22,546 nucleotides of DNA from JBFFXF01 sp041569895. Its GTDB lineage: Bacteria > Planctomycetota > UBA8108 > JACQVS01. Below the pieces are notes generated by a model, which worked only from the letters and a program-made list of their open reading frames with translations, made no database searches and was not told where the DNA came from. Both the position numbers and the translations under genes were made by a program. Where the stretch lies: assembly GCA_041569895.1 (NCBI GenBank), contig JBFFXF010000104.1:1-22546 (forward strand). The letters run 5' to 3'. Of this stretch, positions 7,880 to 15,800 are shown in pieces (position 1 is the stretch's first letter; the number at the start of each line of letters is the position of its first letter).

Positions 7880-9148
7880 TCAGCCGGTTCCTCCGGGCGC
7901 CTCCGGTCCAGCCAGCCGGCGGAGGTACCAGCGCACGAAGCCGTCGACGTTGTACTCCTTGTGCGTCGAGAAGGGCCCCGGCCGGTACGCGCTCGAGAGC
8001 ACGCCGCGCTGCACACGCTCGCAGAGCTCCCAGTCCTGCTCGGAGGTGCGCTGCCAGAACGGCAGCAGGCGCTCGAGGTCGTAGTCCTTGCCCTCGACGG
8101 CGTCCGCGTCGACGAGCCACGTGACGCGCACGCGCGTGTGACGCGGTCCCGCCGGGAGCAGCCGCGTCGTCACGCCGTGGTCGCAGCTCGAGTGGTTCCA
8201 CATGTTCGGCAGCGTGCGAACGCGCAGCGTGCCGACGTCGGCGTCATCGTAATCGCCCATCAGCGGACCGACGCGGCGGCCATCGAGGCTCTCGGTCACC
8301 CAGCCCTCGACCAGCGGCGTGCGGTTGACGGCGAACCAGCAGTCGCCCTCGGGGAAGGTCGCCATTCCCGCCCGGCGGTGCGTGACGTCGAGACCGCGCT
8401 CGCGCCACCTCGCCGTGCTGCGGCGCGTCGCCTCATCGATGGCGCCGCGGACCGAGTCGGTCGTATCGTCGGTGTTGTAATGGTCGAAGTTCGCGCGGAT
8501 GTACTCCGGGTGGTTGACGTTGCAGTGGTAGCACTCGCGGTTGTTCTCCCAGACGATCTTCCAGTTGGCGCGGACGTCGTAGTCGATCGATCTGGCGACA
8601 CGAGCGCGCGCGAGACCCTGCGGCCGGATCATCGGAGCGAGCGCCTCGCGCGCGGCCTCGATGTCCGGCGGCTCCTCCGCGAGCGACACGAAGACGAGCC
8701 CCTCGAAGTCGACGACCGGCGCCGGCACGAGCCCGAGCTGCGAGCGATCGATCCCCTCGTGCATGCCGCGGCACGACATCAGGCGACCGTCGCGTCCGTA
8801 GACCCACTGGTGATACGGGCAGACGATCTTGCCGGCGCGCCCGCGCTCGACGTCGAGCAGCCGCGAGCCGCGATGCCGGCAGACGTTGTGGAACGCGTTG
8901 ATGCGACCGTCGTCGCCGCGGATGACGACGATCGAGTCGTCCTCGACGTCGACCACGAAGTAGTCGCCGGGCGCCGGAGCCTCGCACGCGTGGCCGGCGA
9001 ACAGCCACGAGCGGCGCCAGATGCGCTCGACGTCGAGCCGGTGGATGGTCTCGTCGCGGTAGAACACGCCGTCGAGCCCGTGGCCGGCGCGCTGTCGCGC
9101 GACGGTCTCGGCGATCCAGGCGGGGAGGTCAGGGGGGGTGGTGGTCAT
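7880..9148 (-). CDS. Rieske non-haem iron oxygenase, glycine betaine monooxygenase (GbcA)-like
   Basis: The product has 422 residues. Rieske cluster ligands are C90-x-H92 (CRHRGS) and C110-x2-H113 (CPYHQW). The mononuclear iron site appears as H208 and H213 in ENNRECYHCNVNHPEY, with a carboxylate near D372 (TSEQDWELCE). The bridging residue is Glu205, as in quaternary-amine oxygenases (GbcA, stachydrine demethylase, carnitine oxygenase), rather than the usual Asp. The C-terminal SSAYRPGPFSTHKEYN segment also fits that group. Expected reaction: O2-dependent N-demethylation of a betaine, releasing formaldehyde. No reductase partner is encoded nearby. The ATG at 9148 is preferred over a TTG at 9178; neither has a strong ribosome site. 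First gene of a three-gene operon. Glycine betaine is the most likely substrate but is not proven. Confidence 0.9.
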   Translation of the reverse strand: MTTTPPDLPAWIAETVARQRAGHGLDGVFYRDETIHRLDVERIWRRSWLFAGHACEAPAPGDYFVVDVEDDSIVVIRGDDGRINAFHNVCRHRGSRLLDVERGRAGKIVCPYHQWVYGRDGRLMSCRGMHEGIDRSQLGLVPAPVVDFEGLVFVSLAEEPPDIEAAREALAPMIRPQGLARARVARSIDYDVRANWKIVWENNRECYHCNVNHPEYIRANFDHYNTDDTTDSVRGAIDEATRRSTARWRERGLDVTHRRAGMATFPEGDCWFAVNRTPLVEGWVTESLDGRRVGPLMGDYDDADVGTLRVRTLPNMWNHSSCDHGVTTRLLPAGPRHTRVRVTWLVDADAVEGKDYDLERLLPFWQRTSEQDWELCERVQRGVLSSAYRPGPFSTHKEYNVDGFVRWYLRRLAGPEAPGGTG

Positions 9149-9212
9149 GTTTGGCGGTGCGCCTTCGCTGGATGGCAACCCGGCGAGCGTGAGGCGATAC
9201 CAGGAAACGATC

Positions 9213-9242
9213 GGGCACGGGTCCGGGTCCGGGACCGGGTAC
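9213..9242 (-). repeat. C-rich hexamer array between the secreted-protein gene and the Rieske gene
   Basis: The plus strand reads GGGCAC, GGGTCC, GGGTCC, GGGACC, GGGTAC, followed by GGAGGGGGG. The array lies 36 bp past the stop codon at 9279. In that gene's sense strand it is C-rich with GTGCCC at the distal end, the same polarity as at 168, 12950 and 19131. The plus strand satisfies a G-quadruplex pattern with three-base loops. It also lies about 65 bp upstream of the Rieske start codon, so it falls within that operon's leader or promoter region. Confidence 0.75.
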
Positions 9243-9278
9243 GGAGGGGGGTCTGCGGCTCCATCGCCTTCCGCGAGC

Positions 9279-10118
9279 TCAGAGGCGCGATCGTACCGGC
9301 TCGAGGACCTTCTCGAGCGCCTGCGGGAGGGGCGGGTCCTCGCCCTTGAACCGGAACGTTCCCTTCATGCCCGGCAGCAGCGCCCAGGTGCGGCCGAGGT
9401 TGACGTCGATCCGGTTGTCCTTGAACGGGCCGGTGTACGTCTTGATGTTCGCGAGCGTGATCTCGAGCTCCTCGACCTTCTCGATCTGCGACTTCCTGAT
9501 CAGCAGGCCGACGTCGACCGTCTGCTTGTCGAAGAAGAGCACCTTGAACGGCTTCGAGACCGCCGGCTTGAACGGGTCCTGGATGTGCGGGAACTCGGGC
9601 AGGCCGGGCTTGCGGCCGAGGTACTTGTTGATGCGGATGTTCTTCACCGACAGGTTGGTGATCCCCGCGAGCTTGCCGGCGATCCTCTTCCTGCCGGCGC
9701 GCAGGCCGATCACCCGGGCGGGGAAGCTCCTGGCGTCGATGGTGTAGATGGTGCCGCTCCCCGGTTTCTCGCTCCCGGTGATGACGACGCGCAGCTCGAC
9801 GACGTTGCGGAAATGGCGCCACCGACTGGTCAGCTCCCTGAGCTCGGCGATCGCCTCGAGGTGGCTCTTGCCGGCATCGCGTTCCTTGACGTACTCCCTG
9901 GCGACGTTGTAGGCGAGCGCGTCGCGCACGAGGAACGCGCGCGTGCGCAGATCGCTGAAGGAGGCGACCTCCGCCGGTGTCTCGGCGCTCTTCAGCCATG
10001 CGCGGATGCTCTCGAGTGCCGACACCTCCTGCGCATTGGCGTCGGAGATCGGACGACAGAGCACCAGCAAGCCGAGAACGATCCCGGAAAGCGTTGGAAA
10101 AGCGAGCCGCGTTGCCAT
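9279..10118 (-). CDS. Secreted protein of unknown function
   Basis: The product has 279 residues. The N-terminus is a classical signal peptide (about 1-29, cleavage probably after ANA before QEVS). The rest is soluble, rich in Lys/Arg and beta-prone segments such as VVELRVVITGSEKPGSGTIY and LEITLANIKTYTG, with no membrane helix and no catalytic motif I recognise. Start: ATG at 10118 with GGAGG ten bases upstream. It is divergent from the enolase-family gene across a 78-bp gap that must hold promoters for both. It may share a transcript with the Rieske operon, but a 130-bp gap with a hexamer array lies between them. The long open frame upstream of the start (to 11921) is antisense to the enolase-family gene and is not coding. 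Confidence 0.78.
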   Translation of the reverse strand: MATRLAFPTLSGIVLGLLVLCRPISDANAQEVSALESIRAWLKSAETPAEVASFSDLRTRAFLVRDALAYNVAREYVKERDAGKSHLEAIAELRELTSRWRHFRNVVELRVVITGSEKPGSGTIYTIDARSFPARVIGLRAGRKRIAGKLAGITNLSVKNIRINKYLGRKPGLPEFPHIQDPFKPAVSKPFKVLFFDKQTVDVGLLIRKSQIEKVEELEITLANIKTYTGPFKDNRIDVNLGRTWALLPGMKGTFRFKGEDPPLPQALEKVLEPVRSRL

Positions 10119-10196
10119 TATTCTCGAGCCTCCATAGTAACGAATTGCGGCTCGCCGATCCAGCAAATCGACCGGGTCTTTTCTGCGGGAAAAGTC

Positions 10197-11591
10197 ATGT
10201 CGCGAAACGACATACGCGTCGCGGCCACGGAGCTCTTCTCTCTTCCGGTGAGCATGCGCGTGCCGTTGAAGTTCGGCACGGGGACGGTCACCGCGGTGAC
10301 GTGCGCGCGCGCGCGTGTCACGGTCGCCGGCGAGGACGGACGCACGGCGTCCGGCTGGGGCGAGACGCCTCTCAGCGTCCAGTGGGCGTGGCCGAGCGAC
10401 ACACCGCATGACGAGCGCGAGCGCGCCGTCGAGGCGTTCTCGATCGAGCTCGCTCGCGCCTGGGCGGAGCTCGACGTCACCGGTCACCCGATCGAGATCG
10501 GCGTCGCGTTCGAGCGCGACCGGCTGCCCGCGTTGCTCGAGCGCTTCAACGCGCGGGAGCCGGACGTCGAGCCGATGCCGTGGCTGGCGGCGCTGGTGTG
10601 CGCCTCGCCCTTCGACATCGCGGTGCACGACGCCTACGGACGGCTGCTCGGAAAACCGGTCTACGAGACCTACGACGGCCGATTCATGAACGTCGACCTC
10701 GGCGAGCTGCTCGAGCCCGCGGAGGGAGCCCGGGTCTCGTTCGCGGGCCGGTATCCGGCCGACTTCCTCGTCGATGCGCCGCGAGAGCTTCCCGCATGGC
10801 ACCTGGTCGGCGGCAAGGACCCGGTCGATGAAGGCGAGCTCACTGGCGACGAGCCCGACGACGGGTATCCGGTGCTGCTGCGCGACTGGATCCGTCGCGA
10901 CGGGCTCGACTGCCTGAAGATCAAGCTGCGCGGCAACGACGCCGGGTGGGACCGCGACCGCATCGCGCGCGTCGGCGCCATCTCCATCGCCGAGGGGGTC
11001 AACTGGCTGACCGCGGACTTCAACTGCACGGTCACCGAGCCGGAGTACGTCACCGACATCCTCGACTGGCTCGTCGTCGATCACCCGCGCATCCACGGCA
11101 TGATCCTCTACGTCGAGCAGCCGTTTCCGTACGACCTCGAGGCGAACCGCATCGACGTCCACTCCGTGTCGGCGCGCAAGCCGCTCTTCATGGACGAGAG
11201 CGCGCACGACTGGCGGCACGTGCGCCTCGGGCGGTCGCTCGGCTGGACCGGCGTCGCGCTGAAGACCTGCAAGACGCAGACGGGAGCGCTCCTGAGCCTC
11301 TGCTGGGCGCGGGCGCACGGCATGACGCTGATGGTGCAGGACCTCACCAACCCGATGCTGGCGCAGATCCCGCACGTCCTCCTCGCGGCGCACGCGAAGA
11401 CGATCATGGGCGTGGAGACCAACGCGTCCCAGTTCTACCCGGAGGCGTCGCGCCCGGAGGCCGCGATCCACCCCGGCCTCTACGACCGCCGCGGCGGCAG
11501 GGTCGACCTGTCGACGATCTCCGGGGCGGGGTTCGGGTATCGGGTGGAGGAAATTCGGCGAGAATTGCCGGAGAGGGTGGCGGGGTTTTGA
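10197..11591 (+). CDS. Enolase-superfamily enzyme, mandelate racemase/muconate lactonizing type
   Basis: The product has 464 residues, a little longer than typical family members because of an insert at about 155-235. Barrel residues are visible: K241-x-K243 (LKIKLRG), metal ligands D274 in ADFNCT, E307 in YVEQPF and D333 in MDESAHD, and a further lysine pair K356/K359 (ALKTCKTQTG) at the position of the second catalytic base. This fits abstraction of a proton next to a carboxylate, giving dehydration, racemisation or epimerisation. The actual substrate, perhaps a sugar acid or dipeptide, cannot be read. Start: ATG at 10197 with GCGGGA upstream. The adjacent Tat-exported TIM-barrel isomerase suggests a carbohydrate-derivative pathway. 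Confidence 0.87.
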   Translation: MSRNDIRVAATELFSLPVSMRVPLKFGTGTVTAVTCARARVTVAGEDGRTASGWGETPLSVQWAWPSDTPHDERERAVEAFSIELARAWAELDVTGHPIEIGVAFERDRLPALLERFNAREPDVEPMPWLAALVCASPFDIAVHDAYGRLLGKPVYETYDGRFMNVDLGELLEPAEGARVSFAGRYPADFLVDAPRELPAWHLVGGKDPVDEGELTGDEPDDGYPVLLRDWIRRDGLDCLKIKLRGNDAGWDRDRIARVGAISIAEGVNWLTADFNCTVTEPEYVTDILDWLVVDHPRIHGMILYVEQPFPYDLEANRIDVHSVSARKPLFMDESAHDWRHVRLGRSLGWTGVALKTCKTQTGALLSLCWARAHGMTLMVQDLTNPMLAQIPHVLLAAHAKTIMGVETNASQFYPEASRPEAAIHPGLYDRRGGRVDLSTISGAGFGYRVEEIRRELPERVAGF

Positions 11592-11623
11592 TGGGTGTAC
11601 AGCCCGAGACGCGGGGTATTGAA

Positions 11624-11691
11624 GAGACGACTCATAAGGAAGAAAGGAAACCGAGGAAAGCAGGAAACGGACAGACTGATAGGGTTCGAGC
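11624..11691 (+). repeat. Purine-rich intergenic repeat, solo arm (copy B)
   Basis: The tract begins GAGACGACTCATAAGGAAG and lies 32 bp after the stop codon at 11591, in sense orientation. Positions 11646-11671 (26 bases) are an exact reverse complement of 19297-19322, which shows both belong to one dispersed family. It also aligns with 12728-12794, sharing the CATAAGGAAG start, GCAGGAAACGGA and the GGGTT end. No facing pyrimidine arm follows before the next gene at 11728, unlike at 12741 and 19201. It fills most of the gap between the two codirectional genes. Confidence 0.8.
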
Positions 11692-11727
11692 TGTTCGGAG
11701 CGTGAACGACAGAGAGGCGGGATCACG

Positions 11728-12681
11728 ATGCTGGATCGCAGACGGTTTTTGAGCGCCGCGGCGCTGGCCGGGGCGGGAGCGGTGGTGTGCGGGGGTCGGC
11801 TGGCTGCCGGTGACGAGACGCCGCGCCGTGAGTCGACTGCGCGGCGGCGGAATCCGATCGCCGTGTCGACGTACTCCTTCTGGCAGTTCCGTGGTCGGCG
11901 GCTCGATATCGAGACGTGCATCGATCAGGCGGCCGACATGGGCTTCGACGGCGTGGAGATCCTCCACGTGCAGATGGGCGAGGACCAGTCGAACCGGCGG
12001 CTGCAGGAGCTCAAGCGACGGGCGCTCTCGAAGGGCCTCGACCTCTGCGGCTTCTCGACGCACCAGGGATTCGTCTCGCCCGACGCGGAGAAACGACAGC
12101 GAAACATCGACCACACCCTGCGGTGCATCGACCTCGCGTACCGCCTCGGCATCGGCACCATCCGCCTGAACACGGGCCGCTGGGGCACGATCCGCTCCTT
12201 CGACGAGCTCATGCGGCGGCGCGGCATCGAGCCCCGCCTCGAGGGCTACACCGACGAGGACGCCTTCGGCTGGGTCATCGGCTCGATCGAGAAGCTGCTA
12301 CCGACGGCGGAGGAGTGCGGCGTCGTGCTCGGACTCGAAAACCACTGGGGCCTGGGACGCACCGCCGAGGGCGTCCTCCGCATCGTCAACGCCATCAAGT
12401 CCCCGTGGCTGCAGGTGACCCTCGACACCGGCAACTTCCTCGACAACACCCACGAGCAACTCGAGCTGCTGTCGACCGCCCCGGTGATCCTCGTGCAGGC
12501 GAAGACCTACTACGGCGGCGGCCGCTGGTACGAGCTCGACCTCGACTACGAGCGCATCGCCACCCTCCTCGCCCGACGCGGCTACCGCGGCTACATCTCA
12601 CTGGAGTTCGAGGGCAACGAACCCGCGGAAACGGGCGTGCCGAAGAGCCTGGCGATGTTGAGGAAGTATTTCGGCGGCTGA
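11728..12681 (+). CDS. Tat-exported sugar phosphate isomerase/epimerase-like TIM barrel
   Basis: The product has 317 residues. A twin-arginine signal (DRRRFLSAAALAGAGAVV, about 3-20) shows folded export, typical of this family in planctomycetes. The mature part is an AP-endonuclease-2/xylose-isomerase-like barrel. Probable metal-site residues are E77 (FDGVEIL), E204 (GLENHWGLG), D233 (VTLDTGNF) and E293 (SLEFEG). Expected activity is isomerisation or epimerisation of a sugar or related ketose; the exact substrate is unknown and a hydrolase or dehydratase role is possible. The ATG at 11728 has a GAGAGGCGGGA region upstream. It lies 136 bp after the enolase-family gene with solo repeat B between, so the two are probably cotranscribed. 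Confidence 0.87.
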   Translation: MLDRRRFLSAAALAGAGAVVCGGRLAAGDETPRRESTARRRNPIAVSTYSFWQFRGRRLDIETCIDQAADMGFDGVEILHVQMGEDQSNRRLQELKRRALSKGLDLCGFSTHQGFVSPDAEKRQRNIDHTLRCIDLAYRLGIGTIRLNTGRWGTIRSFDELMRRRGIEPRLEGYTDEDAFGWVIGSIEKLLPTAEECGVVLGLENHWGLGRTAEGVLRIVNAIKSPWLQVTLDTGNFLDNTHEQLELLSTAPVILVQAKTYYGGGRWYELDLDYERIATLLARRGYRGYISLEFEGNEPAETGVPKSLAMLRKYFGG

Positions 12682-12727
12682 GCGTTCCAAACTCGGGCAG
12701 GGAGAGTCGGCTGCGGAGGCTTGCTGT

Positions 12728-12909
12728 CAGACGATTCATAAGGAAGGCAGGAATCTCAGGAAGGCAGGAAACGGAAAGATTGATGGGGTTGACCTTCGTC
12801 AGTGGCTCCTCAGACGCAGCCGAGAGCGCAGGGTCTCGTCGATTCCCCCGCGTTGCTCTCCCCTCTTTCTCTTTTCCTGCCTTCCTCTTCTTCCTGCCTT
12901 CCTCATAGA
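12728..12909. terminator. Long inverted-repeat element between convergent genes (copy C), probable two-way terminator
   Basis: A purine arm on the plus strand (AGGAAGGCAGGAA at 12741-12753 and AGGAAGGCAGGAAA at 12758-12771) faces a pyrimidine arm. Bases 12891-12903 pair exactly with 12741-12753, and 12873-12886 pair exactly with 12758-12771, with a symmetric 4x4 internal loop between the two stems (27 of 31 positions paired). The loop is about 101 bases. It lies between the end of the isomerase gene (12681, plus) and the end of the dockerin-like gene (12985, minus), so transcripts from either side could fold it. There is no U-tract of the classic kind. No gene is seen in the 303-bp gap. Confidence 0.6.
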
Positions 12910-12916
12910 TGCGTCG

Positions 12917-12979
12917 CAGAGTCTCGCCGGCGGAGTCGAGCAGCTGTTCGGGCACGGGACCGGGACCGGGACCGGGGAC
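12917..12979 (-). repeat. Conserved core plus C-rich hexamer array downstream of the dockerin-like gene
   Basis: Bases 12917-12944 match 133-160 with two differences. The array at 12950-12979 reads on the plus strand GGGCAC, GGGACC three times, then GGGGAC. It starts only five bases past the stop codon of the minus-strand gene at 12985. In the sense direction the order is hexamers, core, purine tract, exactly as after the response regulator. Between hexamers and core, copy A has two more bases than this copy, so a shared reading frame is not kept. This argues for a DNA or RNA element rather than a peptide. Confidence 0.8.
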
Positions 12980-12984
12980 GAAGC

Positions 12985-14463
12985 TTACCGCGCACACGCC
13001 TCCTGGCACTCCACGATCGCCCGGCAGTCCCCATCGATCCCCTCGACTCCGACGCCCAGAAACAGGAACCCGAAGACGGCGATCGCGTCGGTCAGGTCGA
13101 TCTCGTCGTCCCTGTTGACGTCGAGCAGGGCGCGGTTGGCGGGGTGCGCCGTCGAGCCGTCGCCGCACGGGAGGCGGGCGGGCTCGCCGAGGAAGAGGTG
13201 GCCGAGGACGCAGATGCCGTCGGAGATGTCGACCGTGCCGTCCTGGTTGCAGTCCCCCGCGATCTGGCCGCCCCGATCGCGGCAGTCGACGCCGAGCGAG
13301 TACGCCCCGCGACCCTCGGCGAAGAAGCTGCGGACCGCGACGCAGTAGGTGCCCGGCTCGAGCCACGCGTCGACGCACGCGCCGAGGCCGCCGAGGGGGC
13401 AGTCGTCGTTCGAGGCGACGAGCGTGTCGCCCTCGTCGAAGACGCTGAGGACCGGGTCGAAGTCGTCCGAATCAACGGCGAGGAGCACGCGGCCGGCGCC
13501 GGCGACCTCGACGTTCCAGAACTCGACCGGCTGGCCGCCGGAGACCTGGCAGCTCTCGTCGGTGAGCGCGCCGCCGAGGGCGGCGCCGCAGCTCGCCACG
13601 CCGCGGTTGCACTCGCGGCAGAGGTCGAGGTCGGGGCATTCGACGGTGAGCGAAAAGCCGCCGGATCCGATTCCATCGAAGCTGCTGACGCCGATCGCGT
13701 ACTGGCCGGCGTCGAGCTCCATCTCGAGGCACGAGTTCGCCCCGATGCAGTCGTCGTTCTCCGCGAACACGCGGCAGCGGTCGTCGATCAGCCTGAGGAC
13801 GGGATCGAAGCGCGTCGACTCGAGTCGAATCGAGACTCGCCCGGGCTGCGGGAGCGCGAATCGCAGCACGTCGACCGGGATGTCCTCCTGCGCGCGGCAC
13901 CCGGAGCGCGGAAATCCGGCGACAATCGTCTCGCCGCACGCCACGGACCCGACGTCGCAGCCGCAGAGGTCGAACGGGCGGCAGCGGACGTTGAGCTCGT
14001 ACGTGCCCTTCTGGCGCGGGAAGAAGCTGCTGACCCCGATGTAATACGTCCCCGGCGCCGCGAGGTAGCTGGTGCACGAGTTTGTGCTGTCGCGGCAGTC
14101 GTCGTTCTCGGCGAGCACGAGACAGAGGTCATCGGTCAGGGTCAGGACGGTGTCGAACTGATCGGAGCTCAGCTCGATGGTGCCGACGGCGCCGGCGCCG
14201 ACGTCGAGGCGCCAGTACTCGACCCGCGTGGCGTCCGGCTGCTCGCACTCCGCGCCGGGGAACTCCGCGGTGACCGGCTCGCCGCAGCGCACGGAGCCGA
14301 CGAGGCATCGCTCGCACCGTGAGCCACCGGCCACGGCCGGCGTCACGCCGAGCAGCGCTCCGAGCACGGCCGCCGCAAGCAACGGCCGGGCCTCGGAGCG
14401 CCGGCGCACTGTGTGAATCGGCGGAAGCGGCGGCATCGTTCGAGCGCTGGCGACTCGGGGCAT
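12985..14463 (-). CDS. Secreted protein with three PPC-like repeats and a dockerin-like tail
   Basis: The product has 492 residues with a signal peptide around 26-46 (LLAAAVLGALLGVTPAVAGG). Three homologous beta-sandwich-like repeats (about 50-161, 162-276 and 277-394) each open with a Cys-rich GSVxCGE-type segment. They carry an FDxVLxLxDD motif, an ENDDC-type turn and a GTYYIGVSSF-type strand, resembling bacterial pre-peptidase C-terminal domains. The tail (404-470) has two EF-hand-like calcium loops, D404-D415 and D448-D459, each followed by a GHLFLG/GFLFLG helix, like the type I dockerin repeats common in planctomycete secretomes. No enzyme domain is present. It probably acts as a surface or matrix protein whose tail binds another protein. 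The start may instead be the ATG at 14436; neither has a clear ribosome site. Confidence 0.85.
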   Translation of the reverse strand: MPRVASARTMPPLPPIHTVRRRSEARPLLAAAVLGALLGVTPAVAGGSRCERCLVGSVRCGEPVTAEFPGAECEQPDATRVEYWRLDVGAGAVGTIELSSDQFDTVLTLTDDLCLVLAENDDCRDSTNSCTSYLAAPGTYYIGVSSFFPRQKGTYELNVRCRPFDLCGCDVGSVACGETIVAGFPRSGCRAQEDIPVDVLRFALPQPGRVSIRLESTRFDPVLRLIDDRCRVFAENDDCIGANSCLEMELDAGQYAIGVSSFDGIGSGGFSLTVECPDLDLCRECNRGVASCGAALGGALTDESCQVSGGQPVEFWNVEVAGAGRVLLAVDSDDFDPVLSVFDEGDTLVASNDDCPLGGLGACVDAWLEPGTYCVAVRSFFAEGRGAYSLGVDCRDRGGQIAGDCNQDGTVDISDGICVLGHLFLGEPARLPCGDGSTAHPANRALLDVNRDDEIDLTDAIAVFGFLFLGVGVEGIDGDCRAIVECQEACAR

Positions 14464-14633
14464 AGTCCAAACGGTACCACGTGCCCCCCGGAAGACAAGC
14501 TTGCCAGCGACCGGCACGACGCGGGGCGACGGGCGAATTGCGGTTGATTCTTCCCGAATTCGAGGGTACTTCGTCACGTGGGCGGGCGTCGATCGGCGCG
14601 ACCGTCCGAACACGGAGCTGTCGAAGACGAAGC

Positions 14634-15800
14634 GTGACCCCGACCGCAAGACGACGTCTGCTCCTCGCCGCGATCGCCCTGGCCGCCCTCTCCGTCACCG
14701 GCTGCCAGTTCGGCTATCTCGTGCGCCAGGGCGCCGGTGAGCTCGCGCTCATCTGGGGCGCGACCGACCTCGAGAGCGTGCGCGATTCCTGGAAGGCCGA
14801 CGGCGAGGCCGGCCTCGACCGCGTCCGCAAGCTCGACCTGGTCGTGGACGTCAAGCGGTTCGCCGCCGACCAGCTCGAGCTCGACGTCGGCGACGCCTAC
14901 ACAACCTACTACGAGAGCGGCGACCGGCCGGTCTCCTACGCCGTCTCGGCGGCGCATCCCCTGGCGCTCGTGCCGTACCGGTGGTCGTTCCCCTTCGTGG
15001 GAACGGTGACCTACAAGGGGTTCTTCGACCGCGACGACGCGCTCGCCGAGGAGGCCAGGCTGCGCGCGCAGGGCTGGGACACCACCGTCGTGCCGGTGGC
15101 GGCCTTCAGCACGCTCGGCTGGTTCCGCGATCCGGTGCTCTCGACGATGCTCGAGGAGGAGGACGGCGACCTCGCCGAGCTGTTGATCCACGAACTCGTC
15201 CACCGGACCGTCTACTTCCGGGGGCGCACGGCGGTCAACGAGAGCCTCGCGACGGCGGTCGGACGGGCCGGCGCGCGGCGCTTCCTCGAGCTCCGGCACG
15301 GCGGCGCATCGGAGTCGCTCGGCAGGTACGAGCGCGGTCTCGCGAGGCAGGAATCGCGCCGGCGCCTGCTCGCACGGCTGCGGCGCGATCTCGACGCCCT
15401 CTACCGCTCGAACGCGGCCGACGCGGAGAAGCTCGACCGCAAGGGGCAGATCCTCGATCGGGCCGCCAGGGCGCTCGCCCGTCTCGAGGGCCGCAGCGAG
15501 CCGGAGGTGATCTCCGCGATCCGCTCGAACCTCTCCAACGCTCGAGTGCTCGCCAGCGGGCAGTACGACGTCCACGTGCCGATCTTCGAGCGGGCGATCG
15601 CGGCAATGGCTGGTCGGCCCGACCGACTGATGGCATTCTTGAAGGGATTGCCGGCGTCCGACGACCCGATTCCGGTAATCACGGCGGTGGTCGGGGAGAG
15701 CGGTGGCGCGCCAGCGGAGCCCGACGCGTCGGTCCCCGCGGAGCCCCCGGAGGCTCCCTCCCCGCAGTCCTCGAGCTCGCTGGAAGTATCCGAGTCGTGA
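14634..15800 (+). CDS. Lipoprotein predicted aminopeptidase (COG4324/PF10023-like)
   Basis: The product has 388 residues. Counting from the GTG at 14634, residues 5-24 form a lipoprotein signal with lipobox SVTGC and acylated Cys24, so it is anchored in a membrane facing the periplasm. A zinc-peptidase motif H186-E-L-V-H190 is followed by NESLA (E203) as the likely third ligand, the arrangement seen in the predicted aminopeptidase family. A Glu/Arg-rich helical region follows, then a Pro/Ser-rich C-terminal tail. It is the first gene of the ABC exporter operon, and its stop overlaps the start of the permease (GTGA). Function in cleaving or maturing an exported peptide is an inference from that context. 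The frame stays open upstream to a GTG at 14481 without signal features. Confidence 0.85.
   Translation: MTPTARRRLLLAAIALAALSVTGCQFGYLVRQGAGELALIWGATDLESVRDSWKADGEAGLDRVRKLDLVVDVKRFAADQLELDVGDAYTTYYESGDRPVSYAVSAAHPLALVPYRWSFPFVGTVTYKGFFDRDDALAEEARLRAQGWDTTVVPVAAFSTLGWFRDPVLSTMLEEEDGDLAELLIHELVHRTVYFRGRTAVNESLATAVGRAGARRFLELRHGGASESLGRYERGLARQESRRRLLARLRRDLDALYRSNAADAEKLDRKGQILDRAARALARLEGRSEPEVISAIRSNLSNARVLASGQYDVHVPIFERAIAAMAGRPDRLMAFLKGLPASDDPIPVITAVVGESGGAPAEPDASVPAEPPEAPSPQSSSSLEVSES

Noticed and set aside
10119..11921. Upstream extension of the secreted-protein frame to 11921
   Set aside because: The extension is antisense to the enolase-family gene, which has conserved catalytic residues. 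A ribosome site and signal peptide place the real start at 10118.
12395..13378. Minus-strand frame linking the dockerin-like gene's shadow to repeat C and encoding a Lys/Arg/Glu peptide
   Set aside because: The peptide derives from the purine tract. The equivalent locus at 59-203 has a two-base length difference that breaks this frame, so coding is not conserved.
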